Assembly (NCBI GenBank): GCA_026873275.1
Contig: JANTUC010000014.1
Location: forward strand, 1,240,001 to 1,304,000
Source of the DNA: Pseudopithomyces maydicus
Lineage: Eukaryota > Ascomycota > Dothideomycetes > Pleosporales > Didymosphaeriaceae
Reading direction: 5' to 3'
Length of the DNA stretch: 64,000 bases
Position numbers and translations under genes: made by a program. The notes under the pieces were generated by a model. The model saw nothing but the letters and a program-made list of their open reading frames with translations. It was not told the origin of the DNA and made no database searches. Positions 44,855 through 55,830 of the stretch are shown piece after piece (positions within the stretch are counted from its first letter, which is position 1; every line of letters begins with the position of its first letter).

Positions 44855-46677
44855 ATGCCGCGCAAGTTTTCCTTTGGCCTTGCGTCTCAAGTGAGTCCCT
44901 GCCCGCCAATGCCCACCCTGCCCGCAACCTGACAGTCGTGCAGAAGGCGCCCCCAAAAGTCGAGAGACCCGCAGAGCCCATCCTCCTCCCCTCGGACAAG
45001 CCCGTGGCCCACAAACGCCATGTTTCCAAGGACAGCGTCACCTCGGTGAACATGGCCTTCATCAGTCGCCAGCGCATCGACCCCAAGACCGAGCAGGAAC
45101 TACGCGCCGCATGCGCCCTCATCCTCCAAAACTTCAAGCCCTCGGACCACGACATCCCCGACGCAGACCCCAAACTCGACTTCCGCGGGCCCCATACCAG
45201 GAGGAGAGAGCACAGGACCGATGCTTCACAGGTCAAGGTCCACAGGCCTACCGGCGCGCCCCAAGAGTTCAAGACTCACTACGACTCACGCCACCATGAG
45301 CCCCACAGAGCCACCAGCGCCTCCAAGAGCTATCCCGATCTGCCCATGCGCGCCAACACGGGGAAGCGAAGGGTCGAGAGCACCGAGCGCTCAGAAGCAG
45401 ACGTCGAGCACAGGCGGCCCGTCAAGTCGTACACGACCGAGGCTCCCAGACAGCACTTTACTCGCACCGACACCGCCGACACGGACGATGTACTGAGCGT
45501 AGGAACACCATACACCGCCTCGACCGGCACGCACCAATACAGCTATTCCACCGCCCCGACCTCGGTCGCTGCCACCCACAGAAGCTCCAAGCGCACCTCC
45601 CGTCAAGGTGACGGCCCCGCAGCTATTGCCGATGCCCAGGCTGCAGAATGGATGCGTCAAGAGCTCGAGAAGCGCCGCCACCAGATCGCCTCCAACCCAC
45701 ATTCCTCCCGCCCGCAGACGGCTGATCGCCCACCCAGCCGCGCTGCAAGCATAAGATCAGGCATCAAGGAGTACATTTTCCCCGGCTCCAGAAACCTCAG
45801 CCGCAGCCAATCGCGCTCCTCCCTCCGCAGCGAAGCCAGCCAAGCCCACAGCTCCAGCTCCCAGGGCTGGCGAAGCTGGGGCCTAAACCGCAAATCGAGC
45901 TCCCGCCGCAGCAGCCGCCCCGGCACCTCCAACGGGCGCAAGGACGCCGCCGAGCTCGACAAGAAAACCGGCGAGCTCAACCTCAACCGCGAGCTGCCCC
46001 CCTCCCCAGCCTCGACACGTGGAAAGAGCCCCAGAAACCAAAGGAGCAGAAACAAAAAACACACGCCCCAGGCCCCCACATCGCAACCATGATGCGCCCC
46101 GTAGACCACCAGCAGCAGGGCTACGCCGCGGCAGCCCGCCAGCACCACCGCAAGAGCGGCTCAGACGCCCGCTACGTAAACACGCACGCGGCCGCGCCCC
46201 GCCCCGCATAAAGTCGCCCACCCTCCAGGCCTTCGCCCGCAAAGCCACCTCCACAGACGACGACCGCCACAGAGACCTCACCCACATGGTCGCCGCCATG
46301 TCCGCCTCCTCCCCCTCCTCCCACCACGACCCCGCCCCCGACCCCGACCGGCCCCCCGCCAAGACAGCCTCCCCACCTCCTCCTCCCGCCTCAGCGCAGA
46401 CGCCCGCCTGTTCGCCCCCAATTTCTCCCGCAAGATCAGCTCAGACGGCCAGCCGTTCGACGCGACCGAGTTTGCCTACCCGCACGTCGTGCACATCTCG
46501 GCGAATGGCGGGAATCCAAACCTGAAGAATGGCGGCGCGCCGGAGCACAAGTCGAAGCTGAAGAAGGTGCTGAGTGCGTGGGTGTTGAAGAAGGATAAGA
46601 AAGAAGGGGGAGTGCAGGGACGGGGGCAGGAGGAGGGGCGGGGGATTGGATGGGGAGGTTGGAGAGGGAGGGCGTGA
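44855..46677 (+). CDS. Ser/Arg-rich, largely disordered protein (apparent frame slips)
   Basis: Family not recognised. Exon 1 (44855-44890) encodes MPRKFSFGLASQ, and a 53-nt intron (44891-44943) leads to the long exon. An ordered block sits near residues 55-95 (VNMAFISRQRIDPKTEQELR, AACALILQNFKPSD). Next comes a charged region (SKSYPDLPMR), then a helix WMRQELEKRRHQIASN and Ser/Arg-rich SR-type sequence (NLSRSQSRSSLRSEASQ). The C-terminal block is conserved-looking (LFAPNFSRKISSDGQPF, FAYPHVVHISANGG, KKVLSAWVLKKDKK). The frame slips by one base at C6 (45997-46002), at one of two C4 runs (46197-46205) and at C4 (46371-46374). Spliced length is 1770 nt; allowing one base per slip gives 590 residues. 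The product looks like a fungal hypothetical with signalling or scaffold features; function unknown. Confidence 0.7.
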
Positions 46678-49493
46678 AGAAGGGGTGCTGGTGCAGGAGA
46701 GGGCGGCTGGGGCGCCGGTTGTGCGGTATTGATTTTTTTTCTTTGACGCTTTTTTTATTCTCTTTTTTTTGTGAGGGGTGGGATAATGCGGGGAATGAGG
46801 AAGGAAGGATGGATGGTGATGGTTATGAGGTATGAAAAGTTACGGTCGGGTCGGGTACTTGTTACACTGCTACACTACGTACGTTTGGGTCGATCATCAC
46901 CCTTTTTCTAGATACGGGTTTTTCGGGTAGGTAAGGTAAGGTAAGGTAAGGTGAGGTAAGGTGAGGTAAAGTAAAGGGCAGCGGGTTCTGTTCTTTCTTC
47001 TTTCTTCTTTCTTCTTTCTTCTTTCTTCTTTCTCTTTTTCCATTCTTCTTGATCTTTCTATTCACTCTTCACTTTGTGTCCTGCGGGGCGTTTTCGTTCA
47101 TGCGATGCGGACTGCGATGCGGACCGCGGCGCATCCTGGGGGAGGAAGTGGGGATGAAAACGTACCTACCTACCTACCTACCTACCTACCTACCTACACA
47201 CCTAACTACCTATCTATGGGTATGGGTATGGGTATGGGTAGGGTGGGTATGGGTGGGTATAGGTACCCACACATACATACACACACAACACACATAAATA
47301 CATAATCCTAGTACCGCACTCAGCTATACTATGCTATGCTCATCGTCGTTGACGACGACGACGATGGTAGCTATGGCTGTAGCTATGGCTGTAGCTATGG
47401 CTGTAGCTATGGCTGTAGCTAGCTATAACGTAATACATACATACACACATAGATGCATATGCACATGACCGCAATCATACATGACTAAAATACTTGCTAA
47501 ACTCTCTGCGCAGCGCAGCGCGATTATACTATACCATACTATACCATACTATACCATACTATACCCATACCCAACCCAACCTACACTGTACGTACACTGT
47601 ACATACACTGTACATACAACGTACATCTTCAGTCTACAAAACATATACCCCGTCCATGTCCATATCCATATCCATGTTCATCTTTACATCTACATCACCA
47701 CCCCTGCTCTTAACATCCAGACCTAGCCTATATGCACGGAAGGATCGGGAAGGCAGGGAAGGCAGGATCGGGAAGGCTGTCAAGGAAGGATCGGGAAGGA
47801 AGGCTGCCAAGACAGCTGTTGAGCAAGCTGCCAGGGAGCTGTCAAGTAAGCTGTCAGGGAAGCTGTCAGGGAAGGCTGTCGAGTAAGTTGTCAGGGAGCT
47901 GTCAAGCTGAAACGCAGCGGAGCGAAACGGAGTGAAACGGAGCGAAACGAAACGGAACGAAACGGAACGGGGAGGTGTGTTTCGTGTTGGGGCGGGGATG
48001 GGATGGGGATGGGGATGGGGATGGGGTTGGGGCGGGGCGATATGTGTGTGTGTGCGTTTGGCTGGGGGAGGCGGCGGCATGAGCTGTATGTATAGATAGG
48101 TAGGTAGGTTATGTACTTACGGCGTTGAGTGGAGGAAAGAGAGGAAAGGACTGCGTTGGATGGTGGGTTGGTTGGTGGTTAGTTGGTGGTGTGGCTGTGG
48201 CTGTGGCTGTGTACGTAGGGGAGTGAGTTGGGTTGGGTTGGGTTGGGGGGGTCATGTGATTCCGTAGGATCCATCCATGATCCATAGATGTACATATGGG
48301 TCCACTCCACTCCACTCCACTCTATAGGTTGAGGAAATTATACACAGACCTTTCTTCAAAGAAAAAATCTTGCTCCATGTAGTAAGGTGGAAATACGGGG
48401 AGGGAAAGAAGGATGGGAGGCGCGATGCGATGCGTTGCAATATGGTGCGAGGTGGTGCGGGTATCGATCGACTTTTTTTTTCGAAATGCGGGATGGAAGG
48501 GATATGGATGGGGTGAGGTGTTATGTGGTCGGATGGGTGTTCAGGTGTTGTGGTGAGGATTTAGATTCATGGTGTTGGTACCAGCTAAGGTGAACAAAAA
48601 TGTAGCGAATTTATATATCGAAAAGGAGTAATAAGATGGTAGATTAAATATAAAAGGGTAGATGCAATTAGTCGGAAGGCGGAGGGCGTGTAAGGATGGT
48701 TGAGTGGTGTGTGATCTTAACAGTGAAAGAAGATAAGGTCACTTTGATGTTTGGAAGGTTGTGTCTTCAGAGGGCAAGCTTTCATCAGCAAGGTTTTGTC
48801 TTATTTTTTCCTCCTCAAATTTGAAACTTGAGAATGGGAATCTTGTACGTGGATGGCTTGGGCTTGAACGTGCGCCTCAATGACCTTGGACGGGTTTGTT
48901 TTGATCGATAAAACATTTTCAATCAAGGCAGGTAAGTATGGGATTGATGTTTAGAGGTTTTTGGGCCTCGATATTGCTACAACGTGTAAGAGCATCTTTA
49001 GTATATGACTTTTGTGCCATGAGCGAACTTTAAGGATAATTTTTTGCTTTGTTGTACTAGATGAAAGTTGAACATAATGTTTACACAGCGATAGTAGCTT
49101 TTATCGTTTAACAACCTCAACCCGACGACCTTGGACCAATTTCTTTCATGAACAATTCCCATGTCCCAGACGTTCGACTTGAATCTTGCTATGTAAAATA
49201 ATTATCTAGTCGAGGGCAATATAGATAAACCACAAGCAAACAGAATCGATAAAACTGATATTTACACTTCACTCGTATGTTTGGCACCCGACCTTTCACC
49301 CCGGCAACCTTAACCCAACATCAACTTCGAGTTTATTTACCGCTCATTCTTCCAACCTCTACCGCGAAAGCCACTCACCGGGGCAACCGCTCATAATGTC
49401 TCTCACTATCCTTTATCACAGGCTTTTATCACAGGCTTTTATCACAGTGCACAGCCCACCACCCCAGAATATCTCCGCAAACACGTGAACACC
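46678..49493. other. 2.8-kb minisatellite-rich intergenic region
   Basis: No gene found. Simple arrays include (GGTAA)n/(GTGAG)n at 46926-46975, (TTCTTTC)n at 46993-47030, (CTAC)n at 47163-47205, (GGTAT)n at 47217-47265, a GCTATGGCTGTA 12-mer array at 47369-47427, ACTATACCAT 10-mers at 47523-47570, CAGGGAAGCTGT units at 47740-47890, GGAGCGAAACG units at 47915-47970, GGGGAT repeats at 47993-48030 and (CCACT)n at 48302-48322. From about 48600 to 49490 the DNA becomes AT-richer and unique. Confidence 0.6.
47369..47427. repeat. 12-bp tandem repeat (GCTATGGCTGTA)
   Basis: Four to five near-perfect copies follow one another, ending in AGCTAGCTATA. Confidence 0.9.
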
Positions 49494-50603
49494 ATGTGCA
49501 CAGTCCTCCGCTACCAGTACGCCTGCGGCCACCACGTCGCCCGCCGCTCCTCCCGCTGCCACGGCACCCGCTCCAAGCCCACTCGAACCACCGAGAAAGC
49601 CGCCTGCGCCGCCCTCCCGTACATCACCATCCAGCAAATCTCACGCTGCACCAAGTGTCTGAGGGATTCCTGGCTCGAGGCGTGGAACGCTCGACTTGCC
49701 GCCGCACGTGCGTTCTCCGAGGACATCGCGAGGGACAGCCCGGGCAAGAAGGAGATCCGGCGGATGGTCGAGGAGCTCGAGGAGCGGTTCGAAGCCGAGG
49801 CGTGGGTGCTCAAGAAGGAGATTCCGGATGTGGAGAAGGCGAGGGTGGGGAGGGTGGAGGTTGGGAAGTGGGTGGAGAGGCGGGGGTCGAAGTTGAGGTT
49901 TGAGGTGATGAGGGAGGATGTTTTGGTGGGTGGTGAGGAAGGAGAGGGAGAGGGAGAGGGAGAGGGCATTTGGGGGGACAATGGCGGCGAAGATGAGAAC
50001 GACGGGTGGGAGCCGTATGCAGATCCGATGCACCCTATCAGCACGACCTACGATCCACTGGTTCCGGGCCTCGATGACAAGCTTATGGCTGAACTCTTGA
50101 CGGTGAACGACTGGCAAGAGGAATGTCCGGATCATATGGGCGGAGACCCGTTCGCTGCGCAGTGGGAGCAAGGGTGGGAACATGAATCACCTGAGAAGCT
50201 TGGAGAAGACGATGGTTTCCTTTCTTTCTCCAACACCGACATCCAATCGCCCGCCCATGCGGCACAAATCGACGCCCTGGTCAAAACCTTCGAGAAAATC
50301 ACCCTTCCGCCTATCACGCTGGCGGCTTCGGAGCCTTCGTTGCAGAGCATTCCAGACACACTCGTAGCCAGTGGTCCCCAGGGCGAGCATCTCCAGAACG
50401 GGTATATCAGCGATGGGTACGACCGTCGTTCGAACGGGATGATCATGTCCAACACGCAGCTCAAGTATGCTGCTGTTCGCATGAAGCTGGAGCCGCTAAG
50501 GCATACTGATCCTAGGAAGTACTATAAGAAGTGGTTGGTAGAGTGCAGATCAGAGATTCGAGAGATACTTGGGGTGGAGGCGAGGATTTGGAACCCGAGA
50601 TAG
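49494..50603 (+). CDS. Conserved-looking hypothetical protein, Cys/His-rich N-terminus
   Basis: 369 residues in one exon. The ATG at 49494 (ACACC before it) is the first in frame; the frame also opens at a GTG at 49485. The N-terminus has regularly spaced Cys and His (MCTVLRYQYACGHHVARRS, SRCHGT, KAACAAL, SRCTKCLRDSW), suggesting a small zinc-binding module within the first 60 residues. A charged helical region follows (KKEIRRMVEELEERFEAEAW), then an acidic low-complexity EGEGEGEGEG tract and a mostly disordered C-terminus with a final ordered helix (DPRKYYKKWLVECRSEIREI). The family is not recognised; such short Cys-rich-headed proteins occur widely as fungal hypotheticals. No frame slip is seen. 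Confidence 0.7.
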   Translation: MCTVLRYQYACGHHVARRSSRCHGTRSKPTRTTEKAACAALPYITIQQISRCTKCLRDSWLEAWNARLAAARAFSEDIARDSPGKKEIRRMVEELEERFEAEAWVLKKEIPDVEKARVGRVEVGKWVERRGSKLRFEVMREDVLVGGEEGEGEGEGEGIWGDNGGEDENDGWEPYADPMHPISTTYDPLVPGLDDKLMAELLTVNDWQEECPDHMGGDPFAAQWEQGWEHESPEKLGEDDGFLSFSNTDIQSPAHAAQIDALVKTFEKITLPPITLAASEPSLQSIPDTLVASGPQGEHLQNGYISDGYDRRSNGMIMSNTQLKYAAVRMKLEPLRHTDPRKYYKKWLVECRSEIREILGVEARIWNPR

Positions 50604-52365
50604 TGGAAAGTCGCATGGTGGATGGATGGATAGATGTGGTGTAAGATAGGCGGGTACTTGTTTGGGATGACTTTTCTGAATACCTGTTTTGTAATGCTAT
50701 CTATTTGGTGAACTTTTTTGTGTTGTGGATACCTTGTGCATTACTACATATTCGTTTTTATCTTGTCGAAGCGAACCCTTTCTTATCCATATCACAGTCA
50801 GTAATTCAGTCATCGTCGCGGGAACCTAAACAAGTCATGCCGACGCCAGCCAAAGGCAAACTTTTAATCGGTCAAACTACATACTGCACCTTTTTCCCTT
50901 GTCTACTGGGTATTCAACAGATATTTCAACAGTTGAACGATGTCTCCCGCGGAGTTCGCGCATGGCGTCGCCCAGTGGAAATGGGCTCGAGCGTGCCGAA
51001 ACTGGGCCGGATGCCTTTATGGGTTTGGCGTGTTTGATGTCGGACGTGAGGGCACTACGGCCGTAGCACAGGACTTGGAGAAGAAGAAGGACTACGTACA
51101 CATCCCGTAGACGCAGCACCGAAGCTTCCATCTACATCCGCTGAAGTGTGCATTTCTCAATCCAGTAAGTATGCCCAAAAGCTCAGCGGAGGTGGACGAG
51201 AGCGATGTGGAGACACGCGCACGAGCGCTTAGCGTCCTCGCGCATAGGCGCGAGGGTGGCAGTTCAGCCCATGATGACTATTTAAAGAACCGCTCGAGCT
51301 TTTTTACAAATCCTTCATTTTGAGGGAAGAAATCTTTGCCTTGTTCGGATTAGGTTGAGTGCAATTGCGCTTCAGTGTTTTCGAACCCCTTCCCTCCCGG
51401 ACGGACCCCACGCGCGCAACATGTCAGGACAATGTGTTCATGTTTTGCCTATTCTAGCGACCGCATGTCCTTAAAAATCTCCGAACGGACCCAGCACATG
51501 TGCTCTTGTTGATCACAATCTGTATATTTCAAAAATAAACGCGCTTTCAGTGACGTGCACGGGGCAAGACAGGGGCTCCTAGCTAAGCAACGGCACACTT
51601 GGACGGGCGTCTTTTAGGATTCACCCTTAGTTGACCTTAGTTGAACCTCAGACTCATGGCCCGCGCAGTGGCACGCACTTTGTAAAGCCGAGCATTAGCT
51701 TGTTCAGCCGCATATCTCGGAGTTTAACCAATAGAATCCTCCGAGTATGAGCATCCTTGCTTGGCGAGCTCTCCGGTGGCGCTGCTCCAAACGTCTACGA
51801 CTGTCGTTAGCCCCTCGTATTGGCCGGCCTTGGTAGCTATGCGAAACACCATCATGAAACGGGTTGCCGATTTGAACGGCTTCTACATACTGTGTATACA
51901 TAAGATCTGCATCCCAGTAGTAACCTTCAATTACCCTTATACGATCCTTCCGGTTGATGACTGGCGAGGATTCTGTTTTGTTCCTTTCGCCCCAACGAGG
52001 AATAGGTACCTGCGCCCGTACCCACATCCTTCTACTAAAGATTTGGACTAGACTGCGGACTCCGAAGGCTATGTCATCGCTTTTCTCGAATCAGGAATGC
52101 CGCTAAGAATTCTTGCCGCAATGCTTGTTGACACCCTGCCAGCCAGGCTGTGTAGGATGATGAAGGACCCAGGTCACTCCATGGAGTGGCTGTTCTCGTG
52201 AGAAACGGAGCCGACAGACGTTTCATCCCATTGTAGACACAGGATAGATGGAGTATAAGTACTCGCGTGCGAATATGTTTCCTCCCACATCATATCAAGC
52301 TTCCACTCCTAGTCTCTTATCTTGTTTTAGCCTCTCGTTCTTCGTTGCTTTTGTGTATATACACC
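50604..52365. other. Intergenic region
   Basis: About 1.76 kb of unique sequence with short, motif-free frames only (50705-51131, 51704-52051). No gene or notable repeat is seen. The last 100 bases are pyrimidine-rich, leading to the secreted protein gene. Confidence 0.4.
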
Positions 52366-53409
52366 ATGGTTCGCTTCGCATCTGTTTCTGGCCTCGCGCT
52401 GGCGATTGTTCCTGGAATTCAGGCTCACACTGTTCCCCTCGTACGAGGAATGTCCCAGCTCAGCCAGCGAGACCTCGCCAAAGCTACTCTCCTGGATAAC
52501 TTCGACCTCCTCACAGCAGACCCTTCGCGCATCCCTCCTATCGTGAAGGGCTCAGCGACAAAATGGGATGCCGGAAGATACCCTCAGAACTGTTACGACA
52601 AGGCTCGGGAAGCCATCAGTGACACTGATGCCCGCCCCAAGTGCGAGCTCCGCGATCTTGAGGTCTACGACGTCACCTACGAAGACTGCCCTTCCGGCCG
52701 TGACCCCTGGATTATATGCCGATGCTCGAATTCGGAACTCAGTCTCCAGGACACCATCGACGGGATGGGTACCGTTCCCCCAGGTGCTCGCAGCAATGTT
52801 CTCCACGTGGTCACCATGAACGGTTTCGGTGGAGGAGGCGGCTACTCCGATGGTAACTCCATCTTCTGCGGTGGCGCCCCGGCAAAGACCTGGTTCAGCC
52901 ACGAGAGCATGCACTGCAATGACCGTGATGGCTTCGCTTTCTCCAACGGCGCTGACTTCAACAACGCTATCAATGCTGATTCTTGCGTGCCTGATTCGTA
53001 TGCGAACAACAACCCCACTGAGGACTTTGCCCAGGTTGGAACGTATCTCAACTACGACATCAATGGCCACGCTATTGATTACACCGGCAAAGATGCCTCG
53101 TGCATGGGTAACCAGTTGAACTCTGCACGGGCGTACCTTGCTGAGCGTCTTGACAAGAATGGCGCATGCTTCAATGCTCCTGGTACTGATGGTATCGTGA
53201 ACGGCAAGAGAGATACTAGGCGGGATATTGTCGAGAGGGATCCTAACTCCTCCTATGAGAAGCTCCTGCCTCCCACACCCTACGGCCACACCGAGTTCTT
53301 CTCACACGCTAAGCGGGGTATTGTCGAGAGGGACCCCAACTCCTCTTATGAGAAGCTCCTGCCTCCCACACCCTACGGCCACAGCGAATTCTTCTCACAC
53401 ACAAAATGA
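52366..53409 (+). CDS. CON-13-like secreted metallopeptidase-fold protein with duplicated C-terminal peptide
   Basis: 347 residues, single exon. A signal peptide (1-20) starts at the ATG at 52366 (CACC context); the frame also extends upstream to 52267, but that part has no signal. The central domain matches the conidiation-specific CON-13 group: an RDLEVYDVTYEDC block, WIICRCSNSELSLQDTIDGM and VPPGARSNVLHVV, then an HExxH zinc-type motif as HESMH (179-183) in TWFSHESMHCND, ADSCVPDSYANNNPTEDFAQ, and a closing Cys pair. The last 62 residues are a 93-bp tandem duplication (286-316 and 317-347). Each unit reads IVERDPNSSYEKLLPPTPYG and ends EFFSH. The copies are separated by Lys-Arg and preceded by Gly-Lys-Arg and Arg-Arg, which are Kex2-type sites. 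The tail could be released as peptides. Catalytic activity is unproven. Confidence 0.78.
   Translation: MVRFASVSGLALAIVPGIQAHTVPLVRGMSQLSQRDLAKATLLDNFDLLTADPSRIPPIVKGSATKWDAGRYPQNCYDKAREAISDTDARPKCELRDLEVYDVTYEDCPSGRDPWIICRCSNSELSLQDTIDGMGTVPPGARSNVLHVVTMNGFGGGGGYSDGNSIFCGGAPAKTWFSHESMHCNDRDGFAFSNGADFNNAINADSCVPDSYANNNPTEDFAQVGTYLNYDINGHAIDYTGKDASCMGNQLNSARAYLAERLDKNGACFNAPGTDGIVNGKRDTRRDIVERDPNSSYEKLLPPTPYGHTEFFSHAKRGIVERDPNSSYEKLLPPTPYGHSEFFSHTK
53221..53406 (+). repeat. 93-bp coding tandem duplication
   Basis: Two copies (53221-53313 and 53314-53406) are nearly identical, differing at a handful of positions, most of them silent. Each encodes a 31-residue peptide unit at the C-terminus of the CON-13-like protein. 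Confidence 0.95.
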
Positions 53410-54189
53410 TTTTGAGTGCCTGAGCACGTGTATTTGCCACCTCTTCACTTCGTATATACCATATTTTAGAGGCCATGAATTAACCAGATTTTGACGTAAA
53501 TTGCTTTTCAACTTTCTCAATGATTATTTTGACATCTTTGCCGACCGTTGTTCAAGTTGTTTCGATGATCTTCACAATGAGTCAGCATGTCATGGACCCT
53601 GACTGCTTAGGTGCAGTCCGTAAGATGATAAACTACAAATGACAGCTCGCGTACTATATTGAGGGGTTCACAGTACACGCTACCCACATGTCCAATTGGT
53701 GTAGTGCGGGGCGAGGCAGTGACAAGAGAGAGGCCAGGCACACCATCCCTATGCCACGCCTACCACATGTGATACCACCTTCATCGCCGATTTAAATAAT
53801 TAGCATCATACCAAACGTCAGCGCCACTGCCCAATATTGTTCCGCTCGAACGCCATCCCTTATTTAAACCCATATCGTAGTAGTCTCGCTGTGTTGAGCT
53901 TCGCCTTCAGCTCGGAGTATACTCCGCGTCCGTACACAACAACCTATGGAATTCGGTGCGGCATCTACCAACGGGAAACTGTAGCGATGGACTGAGGGGT
54001 CACATACAATGTGCGGGCAGTCGCTCGCATATGGTGTTCACCTTTTCGCACCGCGCAAAGTCAATCCTTCGGATTACACACGCGTACTTGATTTGCCATT
54101 GAGGCTGCGCAAAGCATTGCATAACCACCAGATGTCGCGCCGAACACTCTTCTATACACCATCCGAGGAACGTCCTGCTGTGTGCGGCC
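53410..54189. other. Intergenic region
   Basis: About 780 bases with no supported gene. It presumably carries the promoter of the rhodopsin-domain gene near its end. Confidence 0.4.
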
Positions 54190-55830
54190 ATGGCGCCAAC
54201 GGTCGATAACCACTTCCTGCCTGAGATATGGGCTCTGTTTAGCCTGGGCTCATTGTGGGTTGTTATGCGATTTTTTGTCCGGATACGCACGTTTGGCATC
54301 CTTAGTCTTCGCATTGACGATGGTTTCGCCTTCATCGCCGTGTTCTGCTGGGCAATTATCATCGCTGGCATCAATTGCACGTATTATACGTCGACGAACA
54401 TCGACTGGAAGCCGGACGAGGTGTGGGGCCTGTCGCCTGAAAAGGTAAAAGAAGTAGAGTGGGGCTCCAAATTCTACATTATTACCCTGTACGCGTAGTA
54501 AGTATAGACCAATCATGGATTCACGAAAGATCAATTGCTTACAGAATGCAGCATCGTGATGGTGAGTTCCAACACCATACATAACCTTTACACTCGATAT
54601 TTTGGGAACAGGGAAAAGTAGAAAAAGCTAGATCAAGACACTATAGGAGAAATGGTTCATGATTCCTGCTTGGATACAAGCTAACCTCCCCTCTTGGGGA
54701 TGGCAGGTATTCAGCCTCAAGGCTATCGTTATCATCTTGTACCGCCGTCTTGCATTCGGCGCATGGCAACAAAAACTGCTAAATTTTACTGTATTTCTCT
54801 GCATCTGCGGCTTCATCGCAACAACTCTGATGCTCAGTCTCATGTGCTTGCCTTACTCTAGAAGGTTTCAAGTCCAACCACTACCCGACAACAACTGCAC
54901 AGCATCTTCGCACTTCTTCATCGTACTGAGTTGTTTCAACGCCGTCACAGACGCACTTCTCCTCGCCATCCCCGTCCCGTTACTCTGGACGCTACGAATC
55001 CCACTGCATAAGCGCGTCGTCGTCTTCGTGCTCCTCTCATCAGGCATCTTCGTCATGGCGGCATGCATCACTCGCGTCTCACTAACCGTCGTTCCCAACA
55101 TCACCGTCCGCATCATCGCGCGGTGGGGCGCCCGCGAGCTATCCATCGCCATGGTCGCCGTCAACTCGGCCAGCCTCCGCCCGAGTGAGTGCTCGATCTC
55201 AGCAGCTACCCCTACTGACGCAATCCAGTGTTCCGCAAATCCTTCTGGGTTACCCAGCCCGCTGCTCTGCCCCAGAACCACCTACCACGTAATCGTCCCG
55301 CATACACATTCTCCACTGCGCATCGGATAGGCCAGGCTTTCAAAAGAGGTCACTACCGCAATGCAGATCTGCACTCCACTTCACCCAATCAGTCAACACT
55401 GGAGCGCTTCGCCCAGTCCGAAGCAACCACCATGTACGAAGACTGCGAGGTACCCGCTCCACCTCGAACATACCAGCCCTCGACTTCACGCTGGCAGCGT
55501 TCGCTCCGCTCACTGAGTAGCCTCCGAAGCCAAGCCATCAACAGCATTGCTCGAGGCCGGGCGAGGACCAACGCCGAGTCCATACAAGGCATTGGCTCGG
55601 TCCAAGAGAGCGTCGCAAACACAGACAGCAGATGGACGACGGATCTCGAGAAAGGCAAGCGAGCGAGCGAAATAGCAAGGACGGCAACGGTAGATAGCGT
55701 CGTAACTAGCACACAGGCTCATTCAGTGGTCCACGGCCCAACGCAGCGCTCAGACGATGGTACAACCAGCGTTCCATCCGGGGCCCAAGCGGAAGCAGAG
55801 AAACAGCCCGATGCTCCTCGACCTATGTAG
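54190..55830 (+). CDS. Fungal rhodopsin-domain integral membrane protein (7 TM)
   Basis: 465 residues from four exons: 54190-54497, a 10-nt exon 54552-54561, 54707-55184 and 55229-55830. Phases agree at each junction; the introns are 54, 145 and 44 nt. Seven hydrophobic segments are visible: ALFSLGSLWVVMRFF, FAFIAVFCWAIIIAG, the exon-joined TM3 ending SLKAIVIILYRRLAF, NFTVFLCICGFIATT, FFIVLSCFNAVTDALLLAIP, VVVFVLLSSGIFVMAA and ELSIAMVAVNSASLRP. The RxxxR..DD arrangement after TM1 (RIRTFG..LRIDDGFAF) and the LRP-MFRK junction after TM7 are typical of the large fungal rhodopsin-domain (SAT4/PTH11-related) family. A long polar cytosolic tail follows. Ligand and function are unknown; relatives act in surface sensing. 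The microexon is inferred from phase and hydrophobicity. Confidence 0.82.
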
